Below, one piece after another: positions 17,365 to 24,445 of a stretch of 64,000 nt of DNA (positions are counted from its first letter, which is position 1; the number at the start of each line of letters is the position of its first letter). Location of the stretch: the NCBI GenBank assembly GCA_030715195.1, contig JAUYVI010000009.1, forward strand, positions 62,001 to 126,000, read 5' to 3'. The DNA comes from Dongia sedimenti. Lineage in GTDB: Bacteria > Pseudomonadota > Alphaproteobacteria > Dongiales > Dongiaceae. Made by a program: the position numbers and the translations under genes. The notes under the pieces were generated by a model that searched no databases, was not told where the DNA came from, and saw nothing but the letters and a program-made list of their open reading frames with translations.

Positions 17365-17387
17365 CCAAGGTGTCGGCGATACCTTGG
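17365..17387 (+). promoter_or_regulatory. Predicted FixJ-type operator upstream of the crotonase gene
   Basis: Arms CCAAGGTGTC and GATACCTTGG separated by three bases, one mismatch between the 10-base arms. The centre is 94 bases before the ATG at 17470. It shares the core GGTGTCGGCGATACC with the site at 19728. Confidence 0.7.
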
Positions 17388-17469
17388 TTGGATGGAAGCC
17401 ACGCGGCGCCTCTGTCATCAAGGGTCGCCCGGGGATCGGCTCCGGTGCATTCGGTCACCGGAGGATTCC

Positions 17470-18309
17470 ATGTACGACAGCGAGCTCGAGAATCAGATCC
17501 GCCTCGAACGACGCTCTGCCGGTTATTGGCGCGTCACCTTTGATATCCAGCCCCTGAACATCTTCGGCCCCAAGAACATGTCGGCGCTGCAGGCCATCGT
17601 ATCCGCGCTCGAAACCGACAAGGACGTCAAGGTCGTGGTCTTCGACAGCGCTATCGAAGGCTTCTTCCTCAGCCATTACGACTTTCTCGCCAGTCCCGAG
17701 GACACACTCGGCCTGCCGCTCGGCCCGACCGGCCTGCAGCAGCTGCCCGATGCCTTGTGCCGCCTCAGCCGCGCACCGGTCGCCTCGATCGCCAAGATCC
17801 GCGGCCGCTGCACGGGCGTCGGCGGCGAGCTGGCCGCCGCCTGCGACATGCGCTTCGCGAGCCGGGAGAAGGCATTCTTGTCGCAATGGGAGGTTGGCGC
17901 CGGACTGGTTCCCGGCGGCGGGCCGATGGCACGGCTGCCGCGCCTGATTGGCCGGGGCAGGGCATTGGAGGTGCTGCTCGGTTCGGACGACATTCCGGGC
18001 GACGTGGCCGAGCTCTATGGCTATGTGAACCGGTCCTTCCCGGATGAGGACCTGGACGGCTTCGTCGAGGACCTGGCCCAGCGGATCGCCTCTTTCGAGA
18101 AGCATGCGATCGCCGAAACCAAGCGCCTCACCAACCTGGCCGATCTTCCGCCGGATTCGGAAATTGAGCCGGAATGGAACGCTTTCATGTCGTCGCTGGC
18201 GCGCCCGGCGACCCAGGCGCGGATCAAGAGGCTGATGGAGAAAGGCTTTCATCAGCCCGGCGATGTCGAATCCCGTCTGACCTATCATACCGGCCAGCTC
18301 GGCCGCTGA
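17470..18309 (+). CDS. Enoyl-CoA hydratase/isomerase-family protein
   Basis: A 279-aa crotonase-fold protein. It has the oxyanion-hole region SIAKIRGRCTGVGGELAAACDMRFAS split as in crotonases, the loop EGFFLSHYDF near residue 65, and the trimer helix with EVGAGLVPGGGP. The usual catalytic Glu pair is not obvious, so the reaction could be hydratase, isomerase or hydrolase. ATG at 17470 behind GGAGGA; the frame stays open to 17392 but without a ribosome binding site. It is preceded by the palindrome at 17365 and followed by a terminator, so it is probably monocistronic and under control of the FixJ-type regulator. Confidence 0.8.
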   Translation: MYDSELENQIRLERRSAGYWRVTFDIQPLNIFGPKNMSALQAIVSALETDKDVKVVVFDSAIEGFFLSHYDFLASPEDTLGLPLGPTGLQQLPDALCRLSRAPVASIAKIRGRCTGVGGELAAACDMRFASREKAFLSQWEVGAGLVPGGGPMARLPRLIGRGRALEVLLGSDDIPGDVAELYGYVNRSFPDEDLDGFVEDLAQRIASFEKHAIAETKRLTNLADLPPDSEIEPEWNAFMSSLARPATQARIKRLMEKGFHQPGDVESRLTYHTGQLGR

Positions 18310-18325
18310 ATCGCCGCTGTCCAAA

Positions 18326-18367
18326 GGCCCGGGTGCCGGATGACTGCCGGCGCTCGGGCCTGTTTTA
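18326..18367 (+). terminator. Rho-independent terminator after the crotonase gene
   Basis: A 14-bp GC stem (18326-18339 / 18347-18360, two mismatched or G-T pairs) with a 7-base loop, followed by TGTTTTAT. It lies 17 bases after the stop codon. Confidence 0.75.
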
Positions 18368-18407
18368 TGAGGTCTTCTTGCAGACGTCCGGCCGACCTAT
18401 CCAAACG

Positions 18408-18426
18408 TAGGTATCGCCAATACCTA
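18408..18426 (+). promoter_or_regulatory. Predicted FixJ-type operator upstream of the small-protein/cupin operon
   Basis: A perfect palindrome TAGGTAT-CGCCA-ATACCTA, centred 93 bases before the ATG at 18510. It is the most symmetric member of the local set. Confidence 0.75.
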
Positions 18427-18509
18427 TGGTGAATGGCCCCACCACCCATCGTCGTGAGATCACAGTGCGAGGCGCGCCGGTGCGCCGTTCCGCAAGGGAG
18501 GAGTTTGCG

Positions 18510-18686
18510 ATGGTATTGAGATCAAGAGCTCCGGAACCCCTCGAAGAGATCGAAGACCTCTATCCCTCGCTGTTTGCAGGCGTTCATCCGCTTCCGCCCG
18601 TCCATGACCGCCCGGAGCCGAGGCAAGGCAACCGCGACGGCCAGGGACGCGTCGCCCCGATCCGGTCCAAGGAGCGCGTCCAGTGA
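18510..18686 (+). CDS. 58-aa small protein of unknown function
   Basis: Start ATG at 18510 has an excellent AAGGGAGGAG seven bases upstream. The frame is also open to 18426, but that stretch overlaps the operator. The protein starts with acidic LEEIEDLYPSLFAG and continues with a Pro/Arg-rich, probably disordered tail; no cysteine, no membrane segment. Its stop codon overlaps the cupin start (TGATG), so it is the first gene of the cupin operon. I recognise no family. The strong ribosome binding site and regulated promoter argue that it is really made. Confidence 0.6.
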   Translation: MVLRSRAPEPLEEIEDLYPSLFAGVHPLPPVHDRPEPRQGNRDGQGRVAPIRSKERVQ

Positions 18687-19141
18687 TGCAGCGTTCCAGC
18701 AAAGCGCCGCAATGGCGGTCGATCCGCCCGAACGTTCACCCACCACTGAAGTTCGTCCTGCCCGAGGCGATGGACTGGCGGCCGTTCGCGGCCTTTCCAC
18801 CGGAAGCGCGGCTGGCGATCGTCGCCGGCCGTCCGACCGAAGCTGGCATGTATGTGATCCGGGTAAAGGTGCCGAACGGCATCAAGCTGATGCCGCATCG
18901 CCACCCTGAGAACCGGATCTACACCGTCATGTCCGGCGTGTTCTACGTCGGGGTGGGCGAGCGCTTCGACGAGACCGCGCTGGTCGCCTATCCGCCCGGC
19001 AGCGTCGTGCTGCTACCCGGCGATACGCCGCATTTCCATTGGGCCAAGTCCGGCGAATACATCACCCAGGTCATGGGCACGGGTCCGCTTGGCATCGAAT
19101 ACCTCGACTGGACGGACGATCCGAGGAGCTATCACCGATGA
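18686..19141 (+). CDS. Cupin-domain protein
   Basis: A 151-aa single-domain cupin. The metal-binding motif 1 is MPHRHPENRIYTVMSG (His, His, Glu) and motif 2 is PGDTPHFHW (His), so a metal-dependent dioxygenase or small-molecule sensor role is likely. A GTG at 18683 is also in frame; the ATG at 18686 overlaps the previous stop. The following gene starts inside this gene's stop codon (ATGA). Expression should follow the palindrome at 18408. Confidence 0.85.
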   Translation: MQRSSKAPQWRSIRPNVHPPLKFVLPEAMDWRPFAAFPPEARLAIVAGRPTEAGMYVIRVKVPNGIKLMPHRHPENRIYTVMSGVFYVGVGERFDETALVAYPPGSVVLLPGDTPHFHWAKSGEYITQVMGTGPLGIEYLDWTDDPRSYHR

Positions 19142-19716
19142 GCGAGCTTGCACGCCGGTTTACATCACGCAGGTCCGACATGGCGCCCGGCGCCTCTCGG
19201 ATGGGGATTGCGTCGATCGAGTGCTGGCCCGCGGCCGGCGGCGGATTGCTGGTCGGGCTGGCCGATCCGATGCTGGCGGGCGACGCCCCGTTGCGGGCTC
19301 CGATCAAGACGGTGTTCCTGCGGCTCGACGGCAACGGCGAGATTCGCTGCATCCTGCCTTATGTCACGGTGGATGCGGAGCCTTCCGCATGCATCCGTGC
19401 CCTGATCGCCGAAGAGCTCGCCGTTTCGGAAGGTTCGGTCACCGTCGATGACGCGGCCTCCAGTTACGGGATTGTGGACCTGCATCCCAGCGTCGAGCAC
19501 AACCTGCAGGTACTGGCGGCGGCGACGCGCGCCCTGCTCATCGCCGCCGCTGCTGATAACTGGCAAATTCCGGCCCTGGCCTGCGAAGTCCAGGGCGGGA
19601 AGGTTCGAAGCTCCGGCCGAGCCGCCTCCTATCGCGAGATCGCCGTGGACGCGGCGCTTGCCGCCGTGCCACGCACGTTGCAGTTGCGCTGCGGCCGGCC
19701 GGTCGACATCGCATGA
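19138..19716 (+). CDS. Stand-alone fragment-like protein related to molybdopterin oxidoreductase beta subunits
   Basis: A 192-aa protein. The pattern RCILPYVTVDAE...IAEELAVSEGSVTVDDA followed by LQVLAAATRALLIAAAAD and GRAASYREIAVDAA matches a segment of isoquinoline 1-oxidoreductase beta (IorB)-type molybdenum hydroxylases, normally ~730 aa. The catalytic and cofactor-contact parts are absent, and no small [2Fe-2S] subunit gene is near. Yet the gene has an intact frame, an ATGA overlap with the cupin and lies inside a regulated operon, so it seems a maintained domain rather than debris. A ligand-binding or chaperone-like use is possible. Family reading is from pattern only. Confidence 0.55.
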   Translation: MSELARRFTSRRSDMAPGASRMGIASIECWPAAGGGLLVGLADPMLAGDAPLRAPIKTVFLRLDGNGEIRCILPYVTVDAEPSACIRALIAEELAVSEGSVTVDDAASSYGIVDLHPSVEHNLQVLAAATRALLIAAAADNWQIPALACEVQGGKVRSSGRAASYREIAVDAALAAVPRTLQLRCGRPVDIA

Positions 19717-19727
19717 GCAGGAATACC

Positions 19728-19746
19728 AAGGTGTCGGCGATACCTA
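19728..19746 (+). promoter_or_regulatory. Predicted FixJ-type operator upstream of the DJ-1/PfpI operon
   Basis: AAGGTGT-CGGCG-ATACCTA, centred 85 bases before the ATG at 19822. Its left half and spacer are identical to the site at 17365, and its right half matches the site at 18408. Confidence 0.7.
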
Positions 19747-19821
19747 TGTGCAAGTGATTTGCGGCGCCGGCCAGCGCCATATCTCCTTCAGTTGAACCGC
19801 CTGATTGCAAGGAGATGCGCA

Positions 19822-20532
19822 ATGAAGATCCTGATGGTGCTGACCTCCCATGACAAGCTCGGCAATACCGGCCGCAAGACCGGTTTCTGGCTCGAGGAGT
19901 TCGCCGCACCGTACTACGTGTTCAAGGATGCCGGCGTCGAGCTGACCTTGGTCTCGGTCAAGGGCGGCCAGCCGCCGATCGATCCCAAGAGCGATTTGCC
20001 GGAGAACCAGACCGACGCCATGACCCGGTTCAAGAACGACCCGGCGGCGCAGAAGGACCTGGCGAATACCGGCACACTCAACGGCGTGCGGTCGGAGAGT
20101 TTCGACGCCGTGTTCTATCCGGGCGGCCATGGACCGATGTGGGATCTGGTCGACAATGCCGATTCCATCGCCCTGGTGGAATCCTTCTACAATGCCGGCA
20201 AGCCGGTCGCGGCTGTCTGCCATGCACCGGCGGTGCTGCACCGCGTCACCTACAAGGGCGCGCCGATCGTCCAGGGCAAGCGGGTCACCGGCTTCGCCAA
20301 CAGCGAGGAAGAAGCGGTGCAGCTCACGAATATCGTGCCTTTCCTGGTCGAAGACGAGTTGAAGCGGCTCGGCGGCAAGTTCGAGAAGGCCGCGAAGGAC
20401 TGGGCGCCGCATGTGGTCACCGATGGGCGGCTGATCACCGGCCAGAATCCGGCTTCGTCCACCGGCGGGGCGGAGGCTTTGGTGAAACTGCTCCGGGATA
20501 TGCAGTCGTCCCGCGGCGCGACGGCGGCGTGA
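19822..20532 (+). CDS. DJ-1/PfpI-family (Hsp31-like) protein
   Basis: A 236-aa protein of the class I glutamine amidotransferase-like superfamily. The nucleophile elbow is AAVCHAPAVL (~residue 133, Cys), preceded by FYPGGHGPMWDL, and the acidic partner lies in KTGFWLEEFAAPYY; this combination is typical of Hsp31/glyoxalase III relatives. Likely functions are methylglyoxal detoxification or protein deglycation and repair under carbonyl stress. ATG at 19822 behind AAGGAGATGCGCA. It heads an operon with the flavodoxin and GlcG/HbpS genes and sits behind the 19728 palindrome. Confidence 0.88.
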   Translation: MKILMVLTSHDKLGNTGRKTGFWLEEFAAPYYVFKDAGVELTLVSVKGGQPPIDPKSDLPENQTDAMTRFKNDPAAQKDLANTGTLNGVRSESFDAVFYPGGHGPMWDLVDNADSIALVESFYNAGKPVAAVCHAPAVLHRVTYKGAPIVQGKRVTGFANSEEEAVQLTNIVPFLVEDELKRLGGKFEKAAKDWAPHVVTDGRLITGQNPASSTGGAEALVKLLRDMQSSRGATAA

Positions 20533-20536
20533 AGCC

Positions 20537-21196
20537 ATGCCTTTGGACAACGTCATTGATGCCACGGTCACGGTCGCAGTCGTCTACCACAGCGGCTACG
20601 GCCACACGGCCAAGCAGGCCGAGGCGGTCAAGCGAGGAGCCGGAAGAATCCCCGGCGTCTCCGTCCTGATGCTGACCTCCGACGAGGCCCAGCGGCAGCT
20701 GGAGGCGCTCGACGGAGCCGACGCGATCATTTTCGGAGCGCCGACCTATATGGGGAAGGCTTCCGCCCAGTTCTGCGCCTTCATGGATGCGACCTCGAAG
20801 GTGTTCGCGACGGGTGCGTGGAAAGACAAGATCGCGGCCGGCTTCACCAACTCGGCCTCACGCTCCGGGGACAAGCTCGCGACCTTGACGCAGTTCGCCA
20901 TACTGGCCGCGCAGCTCGGGATGCATTGGGTGAGCCTCGGTCTGGTGGCCGGCAACAATTCATCCGACGGTTCGGAGGAGGATCTCAACCGGCTCGGCTT
21001 CTTCCTCGGCGCCGCCGCGCAATCCAACTTCGACGAAGGCCCGGACCGCGCGCCGCCACCCGCCGATCTCCGGACCGCCGAGCATCTCGGGGAGCGTGTC
21101 GCCCGAGTGGCGCAGCAATTCGTCCGCGGCCGGCTGCCGGCCCAGCCCGACGGAGTACGTGAGGATCATCTTCGACGACAAGGAGTTGAGCGATGA
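20537..21196 (+). CDS. Flavodoxin-fold NAD(P)H:quinone reductase-like protein
   Basis: A 219-aa protein. VVYHSGYGHTAKQAEAV is the FMN phosphate-binding loop, and GAPTYMGKASAQFCAFMD and FTNSASRSGDK contact the isoalloxazine ring as in WrbA/NAD(P)H dehydrogenase (quinone) proteins. It probably does two-electron quinone reduction to avoid redox cycling. Starts 4 bases after the DJ-1 stop. The last ~25 residues are hydrophilic and unusual for the family. The next gene begins inside its stop codon. Confidence 0.88.
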   Translation: MPLDNVIDATVTVAVVYHSGYGHTAKQAEAVKRGAGRIPGVSVLMLTSDEAQRQLEALDGADAIIFGAPTYMGKASAQFCAFMDATSKVFATGAWKDKIAAGFTNSASRSGDKLATLTQFAILAAQLGMHWVSLGLVAGNNSSDGSEEDLNRLGFFLGAAAQSNFDEGPDRAPPPADLRTAEHLGERVARVAQQFVRGRLPAQPDGVREDHLRRQGVER

Positions 21197-21720
21197 CTAG
21201 GCTTCGGCTTGCGCAACTGTGCCTCCCCGTTACCTTGATCGCAACCCTGGTGACGCCGGCGACCGCCGGCGCGGTTCCGCAGGGTTATAGCTACAGCGTC
21301 CCCTTGGACCTGGCATTGGAGGCCGCACGCGAGGCGATCCGCGTTTGCGAATCCAATGGCTATCGCGTCACCGCTACGGTGGTCGACATGGCTGGAACGC
21401 CAAAGGTCGTGCTTCGCGGCGACAAAGCCACAGTGCATACGGGCGAATCGAGCTTCAGAAAAGCTTTCACCGTGGTCACGCTCGGACCAGAGTTCAATTT
21501 CGATGCGTCGAGCGGCTTTTTCCAGATGCAAAAGACCAATCCCTTCGCGAGCCAACTCGCGACGGTGCACAACGTGATGGCACTGCCGGGTGCCGTAGCC
21601 TTCATGAGCAAGGGCGAGATGATTGGCGCCCTGGGCATCGGCGGTGCTCCCGGCGGCGACAAAGACGAGGTTTGCGCCCGCGCCGGCGTCAACAAGGTGA
21701 AGAGCAGGCTCCCACAATAG
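21193..21720 (+). CDS. Secreted GlcG/HbpS-family heme-binding-like protein
   Basis: A 175-aa protein with a Sec signal (residues 1-26, hydrophobic core ending in ATAGA). The mature part is a GlcG/HbpS domain: ALEAAREAIRVCESNGYRV, VVDMAGTPKVVLRGD, then SFRKAFTVVTLG and GALGIGGAPGGDKDEVCA. Such proteins bind heme or cobalamin-like ligands and often accompany redox-stress sensors. ATG at 21193 overlaps the previous stop (ATGA); it ends the operon. Confidence 0.87.
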   Translation: MTRLRLAQLCLPVTLIATLVTPATAGAVPQGYSYSVPLDLALEAAREAIRVCESNGYRVTATVVDMAGTPKVVLRGDKATVHTGESSFRKAFTVVTLGPEFNFDASSGFFQMQKTNPFASQLATVHNVMALPGAVAFMSKGEMIGALGIGGAPGGDKDEVCARAGVNKVKSRLPQ

Positions 21721-21768
21721 GTCCTCGCAGCTATTGGGTAGATATGAGATCCAAGAAGCGTCGGCAAT

Positions 21769-21954
21769 GTCCGCTTCTCGCGGATTGTGTTGAAAAACTC
21801 CGAGCCAAGGAATCTCGCGAAACAATCATTCTCCCACAGATCGTGGCGAGCAAGTTTGATTCAACAACGCAATTCTTCTTGAATCATTGTTTCGCGAAGG
21901 GCCGATTGCTCGACGCTCGGAAGAGTTTTTCAACACAATCGGCGCGAAGCGGAC
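21769..21954. mobile_element. MITE-like element with long terminal inverted repeats
   Basis: Arms 21769-21800 and 21923-21954 are inverted repeats. The 18 bases 21783-21800 and 21923-21940 are perfect complements (GATTGTGTTGAAAAACTC), and the outer 14 bases match at 12. Inside are secondary inverted repeats (21813-21831 against 21879-21898, CGCGAAACAAT core). There is no coding capacity. Length (~186 bases), nested hairpins and lack of a gene are those of a miniature inverted-repeat element or the ends of a deleted IS; the TTGTGTTGAAAA end recalls several proteobacterial IS ends. A clear target duplication is not visible. Confidence 0.75.
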
Positions 21955-22073
21955 GTGAGGGACTTCGGCGGGCGAGTTAGTGTCTGTGGTCGGCAATCAG
22001 CTTCAAGCTCTCCGCCCGAGTGACGGGGCAATCCACGAAGGTTGAGGTTCAACTCCAGTTACGTCGCAATTTC

Positions 22074-22212
22074 AATAACATAGGTGTTCGTGTCTAGTTT
22101 CGGAGCGGCACGCCACCGCCACCCCGTATCTGGGAGAAGCTTGGGCCGGAAATCTTGCGTCAGTTCGACGCTGAAGCGTCCTTCGTCCGGCTTTGGGGGC
22201 AGCGGTCGGCCA
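22074..22212 (-). repeat. Copy B of a diverged ~150-base direct repeat
   Basis: Homologous to 5936-6112 in the same orientation (identical 21-base block at 22118-22138). On the minus strand it reads openly as a protein tail with GRFSVEL, LLPDTGWRWR and NTYVIEIAT, but has no start codon and is not fused to the monooxygenase gene. It looks like a gene remnant present twice, 16.1 kb apart. Bases 21955-22073 show nothing else. Confidence 0.6.
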
Positions 22213-22222
22213 GCGCCGATCA

Positions 22223-24034
22223 CTAATTCAGATGATGCACCTTTCCCAGGCCGTAAACCGGCGTCGGCAATCCTTCCATCCGGGCTTTCAGCTGCAGCGC
22301 CAGGAATTGGGAGTAGTGGCGCGACTGATGCAGGTTGCCGCCATGGAACCAGAGGCCCTCCTGCTGGGTCGGCTTCCACATGTTCCGGAGCTCGCCTTCC
22401 CAGGGACCTGGATCCTTCGTGGTGTTTGAACCGAGGCCCCAGCACTTGCCAACCTTGTCCGCGACCTCTTTCGAGATCAGCTGTGCCGCCCAGCCGTTCA
22501 TCGAGCCATAGCCGGTGGCGTAGACGATGAGATCGGCCGGCAACTCCGTGCCGTCGCTCAGCAGCACGGAATGCTCCTTGATCCGTTCGACACCGACGCC
22601 GCTCTTCAGCTTGATCGAGCCGTTGCAGATCAGCTCCGAGGCACCGACGTCGATGTAGTAGCCGGACCCGCGCCGCAGATACTTCATGAACAGGCCGGAG
22701 CCGTCTTCGCCCCAATCCAGCATGAAGCCGGCCTTTTCCAGGCGCCCGTAGAAGTCGGCGTCGCGCTTCGCCATCTCCTGGTAGATCGGCTTTTGAAATC
22801 CGGCCAGCAGGCCATATGGGATCGAAGCGAAGATGAGATCGGCCTTGTCGGTGGTGATGCCGTTGGCGACCGCCGCTTCCGAGTAGAGTGCGCCCATACC
22901 GAGATCCATCAAGGAATCCGAGCGCGCGATGTGGGTGGACGAGCGCTGCACCATGGTGACGTCGGCGCCGTTCTCCCAGAGATCGGCGCAGATGTCATGG
23001 GCGGAATTGTTGGAGCCGATGACCACGCATTTCTGGCCGCCCCAGCCTTCGCCGCCGGGATGCTTGCTGGAATGGTGCTGCGTGCCCTTGAAGCTGTCCA
23101 TGCCGGGATAGCTTGGCAGGTTCGGCACGGCGGACATGCCCGTGGCGATCACCAGCTGCTTGGGCCGCAGCGTGACCGGCTTGCCGTTGCGTTCGACCTC
23201 GACCGTCCATTCGCCCTTGGCTTCGTCGTATCTGGCGCTCTTGCAGGTCGTGGAGCTCCAGTAGTTGAGCTCCATGACTTTCGCATACATCTCGAGCCAA
23301 TCGCCGATCTTGTCCTTGGGCGAGAATACCGGCCAGTGGTCCGGAAAAGGCAGATAAGGCAGATGATCGTACCACACCGGATCGTGCAGGCAGAGCGACT
23401 TGTAGCGCTTGCGCCAGGAATCGCCGGCGCGCTCGTTCTTCTCGACGATGATGGTGGGAACGCCCAGCCGCTTAAGCCTGGCCCCCAAGGCGAGGCCGCC
23501 CTGGCCGCCGCCGACGATGACGACATAAGGCTGCTTGGTGTAGCCGAGCGTCGCCTCTTCCTCGGATTTCAGTTCCGCCCAGTTCTTGCGTCCGGGATGG
23601 ATGCCATGATCGGTGCCGAAGGGCCGGGTCGGGCCCTTTTTCTCTTCGAAACCTTTCAGTTCCTGGGCCGTGGTCAGAAGGGTCCAGCATTTGTCGCTCT
23701 TGAGACGGAGATGGCCCTTGCCCCGTGCGAATGCGGTTTCGAACGTGAACCAGGCTTCCGTTACGCCGTTGCTGTCGGTGGCATCGCCGTCGAGCTTCCA
23801 ATTCGTAGGCCGCACGGTCGCCAGCGTCGCCTTCAGCATCTCGGTGATCGCGCCGCGGCCTTCGCTGGTCTTGATGTTCCAGGTGAAGGCTATGAGGTCG
23901 CGCCAATAGCATTCGGAGTCGAACAGCGCCGCGGCGGCCGCCGCATCATCGCGCGCCAGGGCAGCGGCGAACGCCGATAGCCAGCGATTGGCAGATTGGG
24001 TCGATCTCGATTGCGGCGATACCACTTCGTTCAT
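22223..24034 (-). CDS. Flavin-containing monooxygenase with N-terminal SnoaL-like domain
   Basis: A 603-aa protein. Residues 1-140 form an NTF2/SnoaL-like domain (ALARDDAAAAAALFDSECYW). The remainder is a class B flavin monooxygenase: FAD site VVIVGGGQGGLALGARLK (~170), the SWRKRYKSLCLHDPVW segment typical of YUCCA-type FMOs, NADP site VIGSNNSAHDICADLW, and LIVYATGYGSMNGW near the C-terminus. It would use NADPH and O2 to oxygenate a nucleophilic N/S centre or do a Baeyer-Villiger oxidation. ATG at 24034 with GGGAGGCACC. Transcribed away from the carbohydrate locus; 411 gene-free bases separate the divergent starts. Confidence 0.88.
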   Translation of the reverse strand: MNEVVSPQSRSTQSANRWLSAFAAALARDDAAAAAALFDSECYWRDLIAFTWNIKTSEGRGAITEMLKATLATVRPTNWKLDGDATDSNGVTEAWFTFETAFARGKGHLRLKSDKCWTLLTTAQELKGFEEKKGPTRPFGTDHGIHPGRKNWAELKSEEEATLGYTKQPYVVIVGGGQGGLALGARLKRLGVPTIIVEKNERAGDSWRKRYKSLCLHDPVWYDHLPYLPFPDHWPVFSPKDKIGDWLEMYAKVMELNYWSSTTCKSARYDEAKGEWTVEVERNGKPVTLRPKQLVIATGMSAVPNLPSYPGMDSFKGTQHHSSKHPGGEGWGGQKCVVIGSNNSAHDICADLWENGADVTMVQRSSTHIARSDSLMDLGMGALYSEAAVANGITTDKADLIFASIPYGLLAGFQKPIYQEMAKRDADFYGRLEKAGFMLDWGEDGSGLFMKYLRRGSGYYIDVGASELICNGSIKLKSGVGVERIKEHSVLLSDGTELPADLIVYATGYGSMNGWAAQLISKEVADKVGKCWGLGSNTTKDPGPWEGELRNMWKPTQQEGLWFHGGNLHQSRHYSQFLALQLKARMEGLPTPVYGLGKVHHLN

Positions 24035-24276
24035 CTGGTGCCTCCCAGCAGGCTGTTTGAGCTGTGCTTCAGCTTCTGTCGGTTTGTCGCGTCGATTCTC
24101 GGCGCGGGGTCTGCGGTGCCTGAACTTTGCCCTTGGCTATGCGCCACGCGCCGGCAACCCGCCCATGCAAAGTTCTATCTCTCGCGTGTGAAAATATCCA
24201 CCCAAAATTTTTATGTAATATCAAACGACTAACTATTCAGCGCTCTGAAAATATCGCGGTTTGTGATCAAGGAAAA

Positions 24277-24287
24277 AAATAATTTAC
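24277..24287. promoter_or_regulatory. Candidate RpiR operator upstream of the binding-protein gene
   Basis: AAATAATTTAC in the otherwise gene-free divergent region 24035-24445. It shares the AAATAATTT core with 34919-34927 and resembles the reverse complement of 29220-29232. Two GAAAATATC blocks (24190-24198, 24247-24255) are also present in this AT-rich patch. Confidence 0.4.
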
Positions 24288-24445
24288 AAGATATGCGCTT
24301 TGCCGCTAGGTTCGACACAACAACAGATTTGGGGGTCGGGCGGGCGCGAAGACGCATCCGAACACCTCGGTCCGGGTCGCAGGTCCGGCAAACGAATCAA
24401 CAAGAAGAGATCTCCAGACGGAGTCTCAAGCTGGGAGGAAGAGGG

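Noticed and set aside
22571-23980. A 469-codon plus-strand frame
   Set aside because: Antisense to the flavin monooxygenase gene, no family features and no ribosome binding site.
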